NCBI GenBank assembly: GCA_023386235.1
Contig: JAEWKC010000004.1
Span: forward strand, 1 to 43,248
Origin: Bacteroidota bacterium
GTDB taxonomy: Bacteria > Bacteroidota > Bacteroidia > Chitinophagales > Chitinophagaceae
Direction: 5' to 3'
DNA: 43,248 bases
Both the position numbers and the translations under genes were made by a program. This document shows positions 8,704-17,589 of this stretch, in pieces. Within the stretch, counting starts at the first letter, position 1. The number at the start of each line of letters is the position of its first letter. The notes under the pieces are model-generated. The model ran no database searches. It saw only the letters and a program-made list of their open reading frames with translations, and was not told the DNA's origin.

Positions 8704-11190
8704 ATGAAGCGTATTTTTCTCCTGTGGATTATTTTTTCTTTCTCATTATCTTTATTTGCGCAAAACCGCACACAAATCACACTCGAAAAAGGGTGGAAAT
8801 TTACCCGCGAAGACAACGCCGCGCAATCCAATACCGCTTTTGATGATTCCAAATGGCAATCGGTTACCGTGCCGCACGACTGGGCCATTTACGGCCCCTT
8901 CGATAAATCGAACGACATTCACCGCATGGCCATTGTACAGGACGGACAAACCACAGCCATTGAGCATTACGGGCGTACCGGCGGATTGCCTTTCACAGGC
9001 GCAGGCTGGTATCGGAATAAATTTTCCATACCTGGTTTTTCTGCCAACAAGCGCGTAAAAATTCAATTCGATGGCGCCATGAGTCAGTCCCGCGTGTATG
9101 TGAACGGAAAAGAAGCCGGCTTTTGGCCCAACGGATACAATTCATTTTATTTTGACATTACCGATTTGGTAAATCCTAACGGACAAAATAATACGCTTGC
9201 CATTCGTCTCGAAAACAACGAGGAACAATCTCGCTGGTATCCCGGCGCCGGATTGTATCGCAACGTGCACCTCATTGTCACTAATAAAACGCATATCCCC
9301 GTTTGGGGCACGTATGTTACAACGCCTGTTGTAGAAAAAGATTTCGCCCGGGTAAACATAAAAACCAAAATAGCATCGCCTGCTTCTGCCCGATACAAAC
9401 TGGTGACGGAAATAAAAGATGCATCATCCAATACAGTAACTACGCAGGAAAGCACATTAAGTAAATTCAGCCAAAATGAAATTACGCAAGAGTTGATTGT
9501 AGAAAATCCTAAGTTGTGGGATATAAAACATCCTAACTTATACAGCGCTGTTTCTAAATTATATGAAAATGAACAATTAATTGACGAATACATCACTCCT
9601 TTCGGCATCCGTACCATCGAAATTCGTCCCGATGACGGTTTTTATCTTAACGGCGAAAAGATTAAATTCCAGGGTGTTTGCCTTCACCACGATTTAGGCC
9701 CATTGGGCGGAGCCGTTAACGAAGCGGCCATTCGCCGCCAGATCCGTACGATGCAGGATATGGGCGTGAACGCTATCCGCACATCGCACAATATGCCTGC
9801 GCCTGAATATGTGCGCCTTGCAGATGAAATGGGTATGATGCTGATGGTGGAAACCTTCGACGAATGGGCCATCCCGAAAGTAAAAAACGGCTACAACCGT
9901 TATTTTAAAGAGTGGGCGGAAAAAGATATCGTCAATGTGCTGCATCATTACCGCAACAATCCCAGCGTGGTAATGTGGTGTATTGGCAATGAAGTAGAAG
10001 AGCAAAGCAACAGGCAAGGTGCTAAAACCGCTCGTTTCCTGCAGGACATTTGCCACCGCGAAGATCCTACACGTCCTGTAACCAACGGGATGGACAGACC
10101 TGACGCTGTTTTCACCAACAACATGGCCGCCATTATTAATGTGCCCGGATTTAATTATCGTCCGTTCCGCTACCAGGAGGCTTATCAGCGTTTGCCGCAG
10201 CAAATTATTCTGGGAAGCGAAACCGCATCCACATTGAGCTCGCGCGGAGTGTACAAGTTTCCCGTGCAGCGTCGTTCCATGGCACAGTATGATGATCACC
10301 AGGCATCTTCATACGACGTGGAGCACGCGGGCTGGAGCAACCTGCCCGAAGACGATTTTATTCAGCACGAAGATCTGCCCTACGCTATCGGCGAATTTAT
10401 ATGGACGGGAATAGATTATTTAGGCGAACCCACACCTTACTACAGCGCATGGCCCTCGCATAGCTCATTGTTTGGCGCGGTAGACCTCGCCGGAATTCCT
10501 AAAGACAGGTTTTATCTCTATCGCAGCCATTGGAATAAAAACGAAGAAACATTGCACATACTTCCGCATTGGAACTGGAAAGGTCGCGAGGGAGAAGTAA
10601 CGCCGATATTTGTTTATACCAATCACCCTTCCGCGGAATTATTTATCAATGGAAAAAGTCAGGGAAAACGTACCAAGGATCTATCAATTCCTTTAGATGG
10701 AAGCTATACAGAGGAAGCTCAGAAATCTTTTGAACGTCAGAAGCGTTATCGCCTGATGTGGATGGATACCAAGTACGAACCCGGCACAGTAAAAGTAGTA
10801 GCCTACGATGCTAACGGCAACGCGGTAGCCGAAAAAGAAATGAAAACTGCCGGAAAGCCGCATCGTATAGAGCTTTCAGTAGATAGAAGCAATATTAAGG
10901 CAGATGGCAAAGATCTTGCTTTCATCAATGTAAGAGTAGTAGATAAAGATGGTAACTTCTGCCCCGACGAAACAAGACAAATCAATTTTAAAGTTACAGG
11001 AACAGGCAGTTATAAAGCCGCGGCCAATGGCAACCCGGCCAGTATAGAATCCTTCCAAGCTCCTTATATGAAATTGTTCAGCGGACAATTAACAGCTATT
11101 GTACAATCAGCTGAAAAGCCCGGCAACATTATCTTTGAGGCAAGCTCTAAGGGCGTAAGAAGCGCTAAAATCAATATCCAGACAAAATAA
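8704..11190 (+). CDS. Secreted glycoside hydrolase family 2 (beta-galactosidase-like)
   Basis: The start at 8704 gives a clean signal peptide (MKRIFLLWIIFSFSLSLFAQ), whereas the longer ORF start at 8617 lies upstream of the promoter box. The 828-residue product has the GH2 order: N-terminal sugar-binding jelly roll (about 25-195), immunoglobulin-like domain (about 200-300), TIM barrel (about 305-600), then C-terminal beta domains that look like DUF4982 and a bacterial Ig-like fold. The acid/base is Glu430 in CIGNEVEE, and the probable nucleophile is Glu506 in LGSETAS. It probably acts in the periplasm or outside the cell on beta-galactosides or similar glycans; beta-glucuronidase or mannosidase activity cannot be ruled out. 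No SusC/D pair or other polysaccharide-locus gene is adjacent. Confidence 0.92.
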   Translation: MKRIFLLWIIFSFSLSLFAQNRTQITLEKGWKFTREDNAAQSNTAFDDSKWQSVTVPHDWAIYGPFDKSNDIHRMAIVQDGQTTAIEHYGRTGGLPFTGAGWYRNKFSIPGFSANKRVKIQFDGAMSQSRVYVNGKEAGFWPNGYNSFYFDITDLVNPNGQNNTLAIRLENNEEQSRWYPGAGLYRNVHLIVTNKTHIPVWGTYVTTPVVEKDFARVNIKTKIASPASARYKLVTEIKDASSNTVTTQESTLSKFSQNEITQELIVENPKLWDIKHPNLYSAVSKLYENEQLIDEYITPFGIRTIEIRPDDGFYLNGEKIKFQGVCLHHDLGPLGGAVNEAAIRRQIRTMQDMGVNAIRTSHNMPAPEYVRLADEMGMMLMVETFDEWAIPKVKNGYNRYFKEWAEKDIVNVLHHYRNNPSVVMWCIGNEVEEQSNRQGAKTARFLQDICHREDPTRPVTNGMDRPDAVFTNNMAAIINVPGFNYRPFRYQEAYQRLPQQIILGSETASTLSSRGVYKFPVQRRSMAQYDDHQASSYDVEHAGWSNLPEDDFIQHEDLPYAIGEFIWTGIDYLGEPTPYYSAWPSHSSLFGAVDLAGIPKDRFYLYRSHWNKNEETLHILPHWNWKGREGEVTPIFVYTNHPSAELFINGKSQGKRTKDLSIPLDGSYTEEAQKSFERQKRYRLMWMDTKYEPGTVKVVAYDANGNAVAEKEMKTAGKPHRIELSVDRSNIKADGKDLAFINVRVVDKDGNFCPDETRQINFKVTGTGSYKAAANGNPASIESFQAPYMKLFSGQLTAIVQSAEKPGNIIFEASSKGVRSAKINIQTK

Positions 11191-11201
11191 AAAAATTCAT
11201 C

Positions 11202-11228
11202 AACCCTCTGTAAACAAGAGGGTTTTTT
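11202..11228 (+). terminator. Rho-independent terminator after the GH2 gene
   Basis: Arms AACCCTCT (11202-11209) and AGAGGGTT (11217-11224) flank a 7-nt loop and are followed by a T-tract. It starts 12 bases after the GH2 stop codon. Confidence 0.9.
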
Positions 11229-11269
11229 ATAAAAATTATTATCTTTAAGCTCATAAAACTAAAAAAATT

Positions 11270-11677
11270 ATGACATCGAAAATTATATACAAAGGCGACC
11301 TGAGAACAGAGATGACACATTTGCAAAGCGGCTCTGTAGTGCAAACTGATGCCCCGGTAGATAATCAGGGAAAAGGCGAACTCTTCTCTCCTACCGATCT
11401 GGTTGCTACGGCACTGGGTAGCTGCATGGTTACCATTATGGGTATCAAGTCAAGAGATATGAACATAGATCTCACCGGTACAGCAATGGAAATAACCAAG
11501 GTAATGGGCACGAATCCACGCAGGATTGTTGAAATAAAAATTGATGTGCATTTTCCAAAAGCCTTATCATCTTTAAGCGAAAAAGACAAAACCATCATTG
11601 AAAATGCAGGACTCACCTGCCCTGTTGCCAAAACACTGCATCCCGATTTAGTACAGAATATTACGTTTAACTGGTAG
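11270..11677 (+). CDS. OsmC/Ohr family protein
   Basis: This 135-residue protein belongs to the OsmC/YhfA-like thiol peroxidase fold. The two family cysteines are present: Cys52 in ALGSCMVTIMG and Cys117 in LTCPVAKTL. Arg12 in the N-terminal strand is a candidate for the usual catalytic arginine. The YhfA-like SPTDLVATALGSC stretch suggests the OsmC subgroup rather than Ohr. The known role of the family is reduction of organic hydroperoxides in the cytosol; the substrate here is not shown. It is a single gene with terminators on both sides (11202-11228 and 11682-11712). Confidence 0.88.
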   Translation: MTSKIIYKGDLRTEMTHLQSGSVVQTDAPVDNQGKGELFSPTDLVATALGSCMVTIMGIKSRDMNIDLTGTAMEITKVMGTNPRRIVEIKIDVHFPKALSSLSEKDKTIIENAGLTCPVAKTLHPDLVQNITFNW

Positions 11678-11681
11678 TTCT

Positions 11682-11712
11682 AAAAAGTAGATTAGCATAT
11701 TTTCTACTTTTT
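11682..11712 (+). terminator. Probable terminator after the OsmC gene
   Basis: AAAAAGTAGA (11682-11691) pairs with TCTACTTTTT (11703-11712) around an 11-nt loop. The T-run is part of the stem. It begins 5 bases after the stop codon. Confidence 0.7.
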
Positions 11713-11746
11713 ATATCCATAAAGAAGCACCAAAGGCTGGCAGAGT

Positions 11747-11795
11747 GTTCGGTTTTACATCCAAATTCTTTTCTCATCAATGTAATGTACCGAAC
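11747..11795. repeat. Inverted repeat in the OsmC-E1 spacer
   Basis: GTTCGGT (11747-11753) and ACCGAAC (11789-11795), extended by ACAT (11757-11760)/ATGT (11785-11788), form a dyad with a long A/T-rich loop. It could be a leader structure or operator for the E1 gene downstream, or be incidental. Confidence 0.35.
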
Positions 11796-11919
11796 TAAAT
11801 AGTTTATACTTCATAATTAACCAATATGCGTAATTGTACGGGTCTGCGAACAATTAAAATAAGAAAATTCGTAACGGGTTTTCACTTTACCTTAAAAAAC
11901 TTTTTGTTACATTCGTAAA

Positions 11920-14319
11920 ATGGAAGAACACTTACAAACTAAAACCAACAGCGAAATGCTGTCGTTTGATGATTTTCGTGAGTCTGTGCTCAACGATTAT
12001 CGCCTGGCCGTTGAAAGCCGCGAAGCAAGCTTGTTAGGAAGAAGAGAAGTACTTACCGGTAAAGCTAAGTTCGGTATTTTTGGCGATGGTAAGGAAGTGG
12101 CGCAGGTAGCGCTTTCCAGGAATTTTAAAAACGGCGACTGGCGGTCAGGATATTATCGTGATCAGACAATTATATTTTCAACGGGCATTGGCAGTATCGA
12201 ACAATTTTTCTCACAGATGTATGCCGATACCAATCCCGCGCATGATACCATGAGCTCAGGTAGAAATATGATTTGCCATTACGTATCAAGAAACATTGAT
12301 AAAAATGGCGAATGGCTTCCTCTTAAAGAAACAAAAAACACTTCTGCCGATATTTCTCCCACAGCGGCGCAAATGCCCCGGGCATTAGGCTTGGCATTCG
12401 CCTCGAAACAATTCAGGAACAATCCCGCTTTGCAATCAGAAGAATTTGAAAAGCTATCCAATAATGGCAATGAGGTTTGCTTTGCCACCATTGGCGATGC
12501 CGCTACTTCTGAAGGACATTTTTGGGAAACAATGAACGCGGCGGGTGTACTACAGGTGCCTTTGGCCGCTTTTGTGTGGGACGATGGCTATGGTATATCT
12601 GTACCTACCCGGAAACAAACTACCAAAGGTTCTATTTCTGAAGCGCTGGCTGGCTTAAAAAAAGAAGCCGGCACAAACGGCATAGACATTTATACCGTAA
12701 AAGGCTGGGATTACCAGGAAATGTGCGAAGTGTTTGAACACGCTATTCAAAAAATAAGAGATACCCACGTACCCGCCTTATTTCACGTAACGGAGATCAC
12801 CCAACCGCAAGGACACTCTACTTCCGGAAGCCATGAGCGATATAAAACTCAAAAACGTTTGCAATGGGAAAGGAACTACGACTGTATAAAAAAAATGACG
12901 GAGTGGATCATTGAAAACGGGATAGCGGAAGCGGAAACGCTGGATATCATACGGCAAACGGCAAAATTAAAAGTGCGCGAGGCAAGGAAGTCGGCGTATG
13001 AAAAATATATCACACCACTGAAAGTGCAAGCCGAAGAAACATTGGCCGAGCTGCAAAAAATACACACCAATAACAAAGAGGCCGATGAGTTGATCGAAGA
13101 TATTTACAGTTTCCTTAAAAACAATAAGGAACCCATGATAAAGGACTCTTTGATAGCGCTTTCCAAAACATTGAATATTCTTCAGAAAGTCGGTCAGAAA
13201 AACGAACGGCTTGAAAATTATTATCATTCCCTTAAGCGCAAATGGCATCATGTATACGATAAAAACCAGCTAAATGAAGGCGCCACATCGGCCTTGAAAG
13301 TAGCCGAAATAAAACCTGTGTACTCCGGCAAATTTCACCAGGTGAATGGTTTTGAAGTATTAAATAAATATTTCAATCAGCTATTTGCTCACAATAAAAA
13401 AGTAGTGGCTTTTGGAGAAGATTTAGGACACATAGGCGACGTGAATCAGGGTTTTGCCGGCCTGCAGGAATCGTATGGCGAAGAAAGAATTTTTGATACG
13501 GGTATAAGAGAATTATCTATCATAGGCAAAGGTATGGGCCTGGCGCTCAGAGGCTTACGCCCCATTGCAGAAATACAATATCTTGATTATCTGCTTTACG
13601 GCATTGAACCGCTTTCAGATGATGTAGCTACCTTGCATTATCGTACCGATGGCAAGCAATCCTGCCCCTTGATAGTGCGCACCCGCGGCCACAGGCTGGA
13701 AGGCATGTTTCACAGCGGCTCTCCTATGGGCATGATCATCAATAGCCTTCGGGGTATGCACGTATGCGTGCCAAGAGATATGACCAGAGCCGTAGGCATG
13801 TACAACACTTTGCTACAAAGCAACGACCCGGGATTAGTGATAGAATGCCTGAACGGTTACAGGCTAAAAGAACAACTGCCCGATAACCTGCAGAACATCA
13901 CTGTGCCACTGGGCGTTCCTGAAATTATCAAAGAAGGAACCGACATTACTATTGTATCTTACGGTTCGGTTTTAAGATTGATAGAAAGAGCCGCCATCAG
14001 GTTGGATTATTTAAATATCTCTTGCGAAATCATAGACGTACAAACATTATTGCCTTTTGATACTAACCATACTATAGTAGAATCATTAAAGAAAACAAAC
14101 AGGATACTTTTTGTAGATGAAGATGTGCCGGGAGGCGCGGCGGCCTTTATGTTTAACAAAGTAATTGAAGAACAGCAAGGATACAAATATCTCGACATAA
14201 AACCCAGAACCTTAACCGCCAAAGAGCACCGCCCTGCCTATGCTTCAGACGGAGATTACTTTAGCAAGCCCAATATAGAAGACATTGTAGAAACAGTAAA
14301 TGATATGATGATGGAGTAA
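11920..14319 (+). CDS. 2-oxoacid dehydrogenase E1, alpha and beta subunits fused
   Basis: The 799-residue product joins an E1-alpha half (about 20-370) and an E1-beta half (about 470-799) through a helical linker. The thiamine diphosphate motif starts with GDAATSEGHFWE at 192-203 and closes with WDDGYGISVP at 220-229; the usual NN before GY is DD here. The beta half has FGEDLG, a glycine-rich KGMGLALRG and the closing EDVPGGAAAFM. It should decarboxylate a 2-oxoacid (pyruvate or a branched-chain oxoacid) and pass the acyl group to an E2 lipoyl protein, which is not in the window. Such fusions are common in Bacteroidota. The Crp/Fnr gene follows after only 18 bases. Confidence 0.92.
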   Translation: MEEHLQTKTNSEMLSFDDFRESVLNDYRLAVESREASLLGRREVLTGKAKFGIFGDGKEVAQVALSRNFKNGDWRSGYYRDQTIIFSTGIGSIEQFFSQMYADTNPAHDTMSSGRNMICHYVSRNIDKNGEWLPLKETKNTSADISPTAAQMPRALGLAFASKQFRNNPALQSEEFEKLSNNGNEVCFATIGDAATSEGHFWETMNAAGVLQVPLAAFVWDDGYGISVPTRKQTTKGSISEALAGLKKEAGTNGIDIYTVKGWDYQEMCEVFEHAIQKIRDTHVPALFHVTEITQPQGHSTSGSHERYKTQKRLQWERNYDCIKKMTEWIIENGIAEAETLDIIRQTAKLKVREARKSAYEKYITPLKVQAEETLAELQKIHTNNKEADELIEDIYSFLKNNKEPMIKDSLIALSKTLNILQKVGQKNERLENYYHSLKRKWHHVYDKNQLNEGATSALKVAEIKPVYSGKFHQVNGFEVLNKYFNQLFAHNKKVVAFGEDLGHIGDVNQGFAGLQESYGEERIFDTGIRELSIIGKGMGLALRGLRPIAEIQYLDYLLYGIEPLSDDVATLHYRTDGKQSCPLIVRTRGHRLEGMFHSGSPMGMIINSLRGMHVCVPRDMTRAVGMYNTLLQSNDPGLVIECLNGYRLKEQLPDNLQNITVPLGVPEIIKEGTDITIVSYGSVLRLIERAAIRLDYLNISCEIIDVQTLLPFDTNHTIVESLKKTNRILFVDEDVPGGAAAFMFNKVIEEQQGYKYLDIKPRTLTAKEHRPAYASDGDYFSKPNIEDIVETVNDMMME

Positions 14320-14337
14320 TTTTTTTAAACCATATCC

Positions 14338-14922
14338 ATGAGTTATCCCGAAGCTTTACAAATTGTTTACAACAAGCAACTCCTTACTTCTAACGAATGT
14401 GAATCAATTTTTGGTGCTCATCAAAAAGCGGAGATAAAAAAGGGTGATTTTCTTTTGAAGGAAAATCAAATCGCCAGGGAATATTATGTGTTAGAATCCG
14501 GGCTGCTCCGTGCCTATGTTTTTGATTTTAACAAGCTGGATATCACTACCAATTTTTTTACCGCAAATGAAGTGGTCATAGAAGTTGCATCCTTATTTCG
14601 GCAGATACCCAGCCAGGAAAATATTCAGGCATTGACCGACTGTGTTTTATGGAAAATTGAATTTAATACTTTTCAAAAACTCTTTCATGAACTGAAAGCT
14701 ATGCGGGAATGGGGACGCAGCTGGTTCGTAATGCAACTGATCAGTTCTAAACAACGCGCGATAGAAATGATAACGGTTTCCGCTAAAGAAAGATACCTCA
14801 GGCTGGTAAAGGAAAAACCTTTCATTATACAACATGCTCCGCTAAAAACAATAGCCGCCTATTTAGGCATTACAGACACCTCGCTAAGCCGACTTAGAAA
14901 AGAAATTGCAGATAAGATTTAA
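14338..14922 (+). CDS. Crp/Fnr family transcriptional regulator
   Basis: The 194-residue protein has an N-terminal cyclic-nucleotide-binding-type beta barrel (about 25-115) with LKENQIAREYYVLESGLLRAY. This is followed by a long dimer helix and a C-terminal helix-turn-helix (LKTIAAYLGITDTSLSRL, about 165-182). No cysteine cluster of the FNR type is visible, so an iron-sulphur oxygen sensor is unlikely; the ligand is unknown. The gene starts 18 bases after the E1 stop codon and may be co-transcribed with it. It is the only Crp/Fnr gene in the window and so the best local candidate for binding the TTGYC-N4-GRCAA palindromes found before four other genes, but this link is inference. Confidence 0.9.
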   Translation: MSYPEALQIVYNKQLLTSNECESIFGAHQKAEIKKGDFLLKENQIAREYYVLESGLLRAYVFDFNKLDITTNFFTANEVVIEVASLFRQIPSQENIQALTDCVLWKIEFNTFQKLFHELKAMREWGRSWFVMQLISSKQRAIEMITVSAKERYLRLVKEKPFIIQHAPLKTIAAYLGITDTSLSRLRKEIADKI

Positions 14923-15006
14923 AAAGATTTTGATAATTTATTTAATCAATTCATTTTCTTGTGGCATTCTTCTTGTGCCCAAACTTTATAATTTAAAATG
15001 AACGAA

Positions 15007-15504
15007 ATGAAAAAATCTAATCTTTTGATAGCAGTAGTATTTCTCTGTGCCTGCAATCAGCCTGCGCAACAGTCAAATACCTACACAACAGAAACACCGG
15101 CAGAAAGCGTTTTACGACAAGATACGCTTCCTGATACAATAACCCAACCAGATCTTGGTAAAAATGGCGAACATATCATTTACAGTGATTATCCTGCCGA
15201 TATGCTGCCAATGGAGAAGCTGGAAAGAACCTTCTCAAATGAAAACCAGGAAATTCACATTAAAGTACAGCATGCGCACGTTGGTGATAATTTATTTGTA
15301 GAAATTGAACACAGTGAACCCAACGGAAATGTACAGATAAACAAAATTATCAGGCCAAACGGAAGTACAGACGGACCTTTTGGACGTGAATTGACGTACA
15401 ACGTAAAAGAAGAAGGCGATTATACTTTCATCTTTAAGAAAAATACCAGGGCGAGCGGTAGTATAAAAGGCGATGTATTAATAACGCTTATCAAAAAAGA
15501 ATAA
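15007..15504 (+). CDS. Lipoprotein of unknown function
   Basis: I choose the ATG at 15007 (MKKSNLLIAVVFLCACNQ) over the one at 14998 because it starts a standard lipoprotein signal with a lipobox-like LCAC. The mature 150-odd residues have no domain I recognise. After a low-complexity Thr/Pro/Gln-rich spacer comes a probable beta-sandwich, whose end (GDYTFIFKKNTRASGSIKGD) resembles GOLD or emp24-like folds that display extracytoplasmic domains. It should sit on the periplasmic side of a membrane. It is followed by another lipoprotein gene, which has its own promoter. Confidence 0.75.
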   Translation: MKKSNLLIAVVFLCACNQPAQQSNTYTTETPAESVLRQDTLPDTITQPDLGKNGEHIIYSDYPADMLPMEKLERTFSNENQEIHIKVQHAHVGDNLFVEIEHSEPNGNVQINKIIRPNGSTDGPFGRELTYNVKEEGDYTFIFKKNTRASGSIKGDVLITLIKKE

Positions 15505-15564
15505 AAAATAATCTGTCACATTTATTGATTCCATTTGATTTAGCTCAGGAACAATAACATTTTT

Positions 15565-15597
15565 TTGCATGCATATAATAAAACTATTATAGTTTTG
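15565..15597 (+). promoter_or_regulatory. Promoter of the YceI gene
   Basis: TTG at 15565-15567 and TAGTTTTG at 15590-15597 fit the Bacteroidota -33/-7 pair with a 22-nt gap. The start codon lies 27 bases after the -7 box. The upstream in-frame ATG at 15565 reads through this promoter. Confidence 0.6.
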
Positions 15598-15624
15598 AAA
15601 CCTAAATCAAAAAAACACATATTT

Positions 15625-16293
15625 ATGAAGAAATTATTATTCGTACCCACCGCTCTGTTGATAGGTTTGGCAAGTTGCAACAGCAGTCCCGACGCGCATC
15701 AGGCAGAAGTTTCCGAAGCCGTATCTGTTGATTCCGGTACTGCCCAGGGCGATGCTTATCAGGTAAACGTTGAAGAATCAACTATTGAGTGGGTTGGATC
15801 TAAACCGGTAGGTAGCGGGCATCATGGAACTATTAAAATTAAAAACGGGTTTGTAAATGTAAATACCGACAACCAAATTACCGGCGGAGAATTTGTGATA
15901 GACATGAACTCTATTGCCAACGCCGACTTAACCAACGCGGAAGAAAAAGCAAAGTTGGAAGGTCATTTAAAGAGTGCCGATTTCTTTGAAGTAGAAAAAT
16001 ATCCTGAAGCCAAATTTGTAATCACAGGCGTTACCGCGGCTACAGATGCGGACAAGCAAAAATTTAAAGACGCCACACACGTAGTAAGTGGCAACTTTAA
16101 TATGAAAGATCAAACACACAATATTAGCATTCCTACCAACGTATCTGTACAAAATAATGCATTGACCGCTACCAGCGAATTTAATATTGACAGAACACAA
16201 TGGAATGTAAATTATCAAAGCGATGCATCTATCAGAGATAAATTCATCAACAAGGAAATAAATTTGAAATTAAATCTGAAAGCGGCTAAATAA
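15625..16293 (+). CDS. YceI family lipoprotein
   Basis: Starting at 15625 gives a lipoprotein signal (MKKLLFVPTALLIGLASCNS, with lipobox LASC); the longer reading from 15565 starts inside the promoter. The mature protein is a YceI lipocalin-like domain with the usual beats: STIEWVGSKP, then GGEFVIDMNSI, a HLKSADFFEVEKYPEAKF segment and NIDRTQWNVNY near the end. YceI proteins bind long polyisoprenoid or amphiphilic lipids in a beta-barrel pocket in the periplasm. The gene is followed by a strong terminator, so it is probably transcribed alone. Confidence 0.93.
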   Translation: MKKLLFVPTALLIGLASCNSSPDAHQAEVSEAVSVDSGTAQGDAYQVNVEESTIEWVGSKPVGSGHHGTIKIKNGFVNVNTDNQITGGEFVIDMNSIANADLTNAEEKAKLEGHLKSADFFEVEKYPEAKFVITGVTAATDADKQKFKDATHVVSGNFNMKDQTHNISIPTNVSVQNNALTATSEFNIDRTQWNVNYQSDASIRDKFINKEINLKLNLKAAK

Positions 16294-16320
16294 AATAACC
16301 GCAAAAAGAAATACATCTTT

Positions 16321-16360
16321 AAAAAGATATTGAGTACATCGTTATTCAATATCTTTTTTT
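16321..16360 (+). terminator. Rho-independent terminator after the YceI gene
   Basis: AAAAAGATATTGA (16321-16333) and TCAATATCTTTTT (16346-16358) form a 13-bp stem with a 12-nt loop, followed by further T. Confidence 0.9.
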
Positions 16361-16385
16361 TAATGAACATTATTTGTAAAAGTTT

Positions 16386-16430
16386 CTTGTCATAAGACAA
16401 GTAATTATACGCAACTCCGGTCTAACTTTG
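16386..16430 (+). promoter_or_regulatory. Site A: Crp/Fnr-like palindrome plus -7 box
   Basis: TTGTC-ATAA-GACAA (16387-16400, arms extended to CTTG/CAAG) is a perfect 5+4+5 palindrome. After G16401 and exactly 21 nt comes TAACTTTG (16423-16430), a full TAnnTTTG box. If the box lies at -12 to -5, the palindrome centre is at about -41.5, the class II activator position. The start codon of the SRPBCC gene is 14 bases after the box. Confidence 0.75.
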
Positions 16431-16444
16431 AAAATAAAAAAACT

Positions 16445-16885
16445 ATGATCAAAATATCTGTAGAGCGCAAAATAAACGCTCCGGCCCAAAAAGTCTGGAA
16501 CACGCTTTGGACGAAAGAGACCTACGAAGCATGGACAAAACATTTCTCTCCCGGCTCTTCTATGCAATCAGACTGGAAAATAAATGGCAGAACTTATTTT
16601 ACCGATGCATCAAAGAAAAACGGCATGGTATCTACCATTATTAAAATGGATGAACCGTCAGCAATCGTGTTCAAGCATATCGGCATTTTACAGAACGGAG
16701 AAGAAGATGTAAGCAGTGATGAGGCAAAGTCTTTTGCCGGCGCTTTGGAAAGCTATCATTTAACAGAAGAAGACAATGCAACCATTTTGCACGGCTCGGT
16801 AGAAACTTCTGCAGAATACGAAGAAATGATGAGAAACGGTTTTGAAAAAGGATTTGAAGAGGTGAAGCGCATGGCCGAATCATAA
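16445..16885 (+). CDS. SRPBCC (AHSA1-like) protein
   Basis: The 146-residue protein has the START/Bet v 1-like helix-grip layout of the AHSA1 group: an opening strand and helix (ERKINAPAQKVWNTLWTKETYEAW), a set of central strands, and a long C-terminal helix (EMMRNGFEKGFEEVKRMAE). These proteins bind hydrophobic ligands or partner proteins in a cavity; no catalytic function can be given. The gene is driven by promoter site A. Its C-terminal helix resembles the fragment left at 29987-30076. Confidence 0.88.
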   Translation: MIKISVERKINAPAQKVWNTLWTKETYEAWTKHFSPGSSMQSDWKINGRTYFTDASKKNGMVSTIIKMDEPSAIVFKHIGILQNGEEDVSSDEAKSFAGALESYHLTEEDNATILHGSVETSAEYEEMMRNGFEKGFEEVKRMAES

Positions 16886-16906
16886 AAAATCCCTGATAAA
16901 TAATTT

Positions 16907-16951
16907 CTTGTCATAGGGCAAGTAGATTGTGCCTTGCGATTTCTAACTTGC
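16907..16951 (+). promoter_or_regulatory. Site B: Crp/Fnr-like palindrome plus -7 box
   Basis: TTGTC-ATAG-GGCAA (16908-16921), followed by G16922 and exactly 21 nt, leads to TAACTTGC (16944-16951), a weaker -7 box. The spacing equals that of sites A, C and D. It precedes the DinB gene at 16974 by 22 bases. Confidence 0.7.
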
Positions 16952-16973
16952 TCTTCAATCAAAACATAACAGT

Positions 16974-17498
16974 ATGAATACTCCCCAATCAAAGACACTG
17001 GAAATAATCATTCCTGCTTACAGGATGCATACGCAATCCTTCAATAATGCATTGGAAGGCGTGGATGAAAATAAGGCTCTCGAGCGCGTAAACGGCAATA
17101 CCAATCACATAGTTTGGATGACCGGAAACCTTGTCAACTCTCGCTATTGGCTGGCCAATATTTTAGGTATTGAAGATAAAGATCCGCACGAAGAATTATT
17201 TAAAGATGCCAAAGCTCTGGACGAATCTTTTTCTTACCCCACGCTTGAAACATTGAAAGAGGAGTGGCATAAAATTTCCCCGGCGCTTTATCAAAAACTT
17301 CTTTCTGTAACAGACGAAGAATTAAATGAACCTTACACTTTTGGAATGAATGTCTCCTTTGTCAAAGAAAATAAACTAAACATGGCAGGCATGTGCATTG
17401 GCCGCGAAGATTATCTTTTCGGGCAAATAGGACTGATGCGTCGCATACTTGGCTACAAAGGCATGAGTTATAATGTAGATGAAAAAATCAGTTATTAA
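16974..17498 (+). CDS. DinB-like four-helix protein
   Basis: The 174-residue protein shows the DinB/YfiT-like all-helical layout, with the NTNHIVWMTGNLVNSRYWLANILG segment (about 42-65) carrying the first metal-ligand histidine (His45). The final histidines of the classic metal triad are not obvious near the end (REDYLFGQIGLMRR), so metal binding may be lost. DinB proteins can be thiol (for example bacillithiol) transferases or of unknown role. It has its own promoter with palindrome site B, as does the unrelated-sequence DinB gene at 38290. Confidence 0.8.
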   Translation: MNTPQSKTLEIIIPAYRMHTQSFNNALEGVDENKALERVNGNTNHIVWMTGNLVNSRYWLANILGIEDKDPHEELFKDAKALDESFSYPTLETLKEEWHKISPALYQKLLSVTDEELNEPYTFGMNVSFVKENKLNMAGMCIGREDYLFGQIGLMRRILGYKGMSYNVDEKISY

Positions 17499-17589
17499 TC
17501 ACGCTCTGTGTCCAGTGAGAAATGTTTTAGAGAGAAACCAATTACCTGATGCAGCAGGCTTATAATTTATCATTCGTAAATTTTATACC

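Noticed and set aside
9694..10299. 201-residue minus-strand ORF opposite the GH2 gene
   Set aside because: It lies wholly within the GH2 catalytic domain. Composition is typical of antisense translation and no recognisable domain is present.
14950..15000. Further TTGYC palindrome before the lipoprotein at 15007
   Set aside because: Repeated CTTGTG words are present but there is no inverted partner half and no -7 box at the fixed distance.
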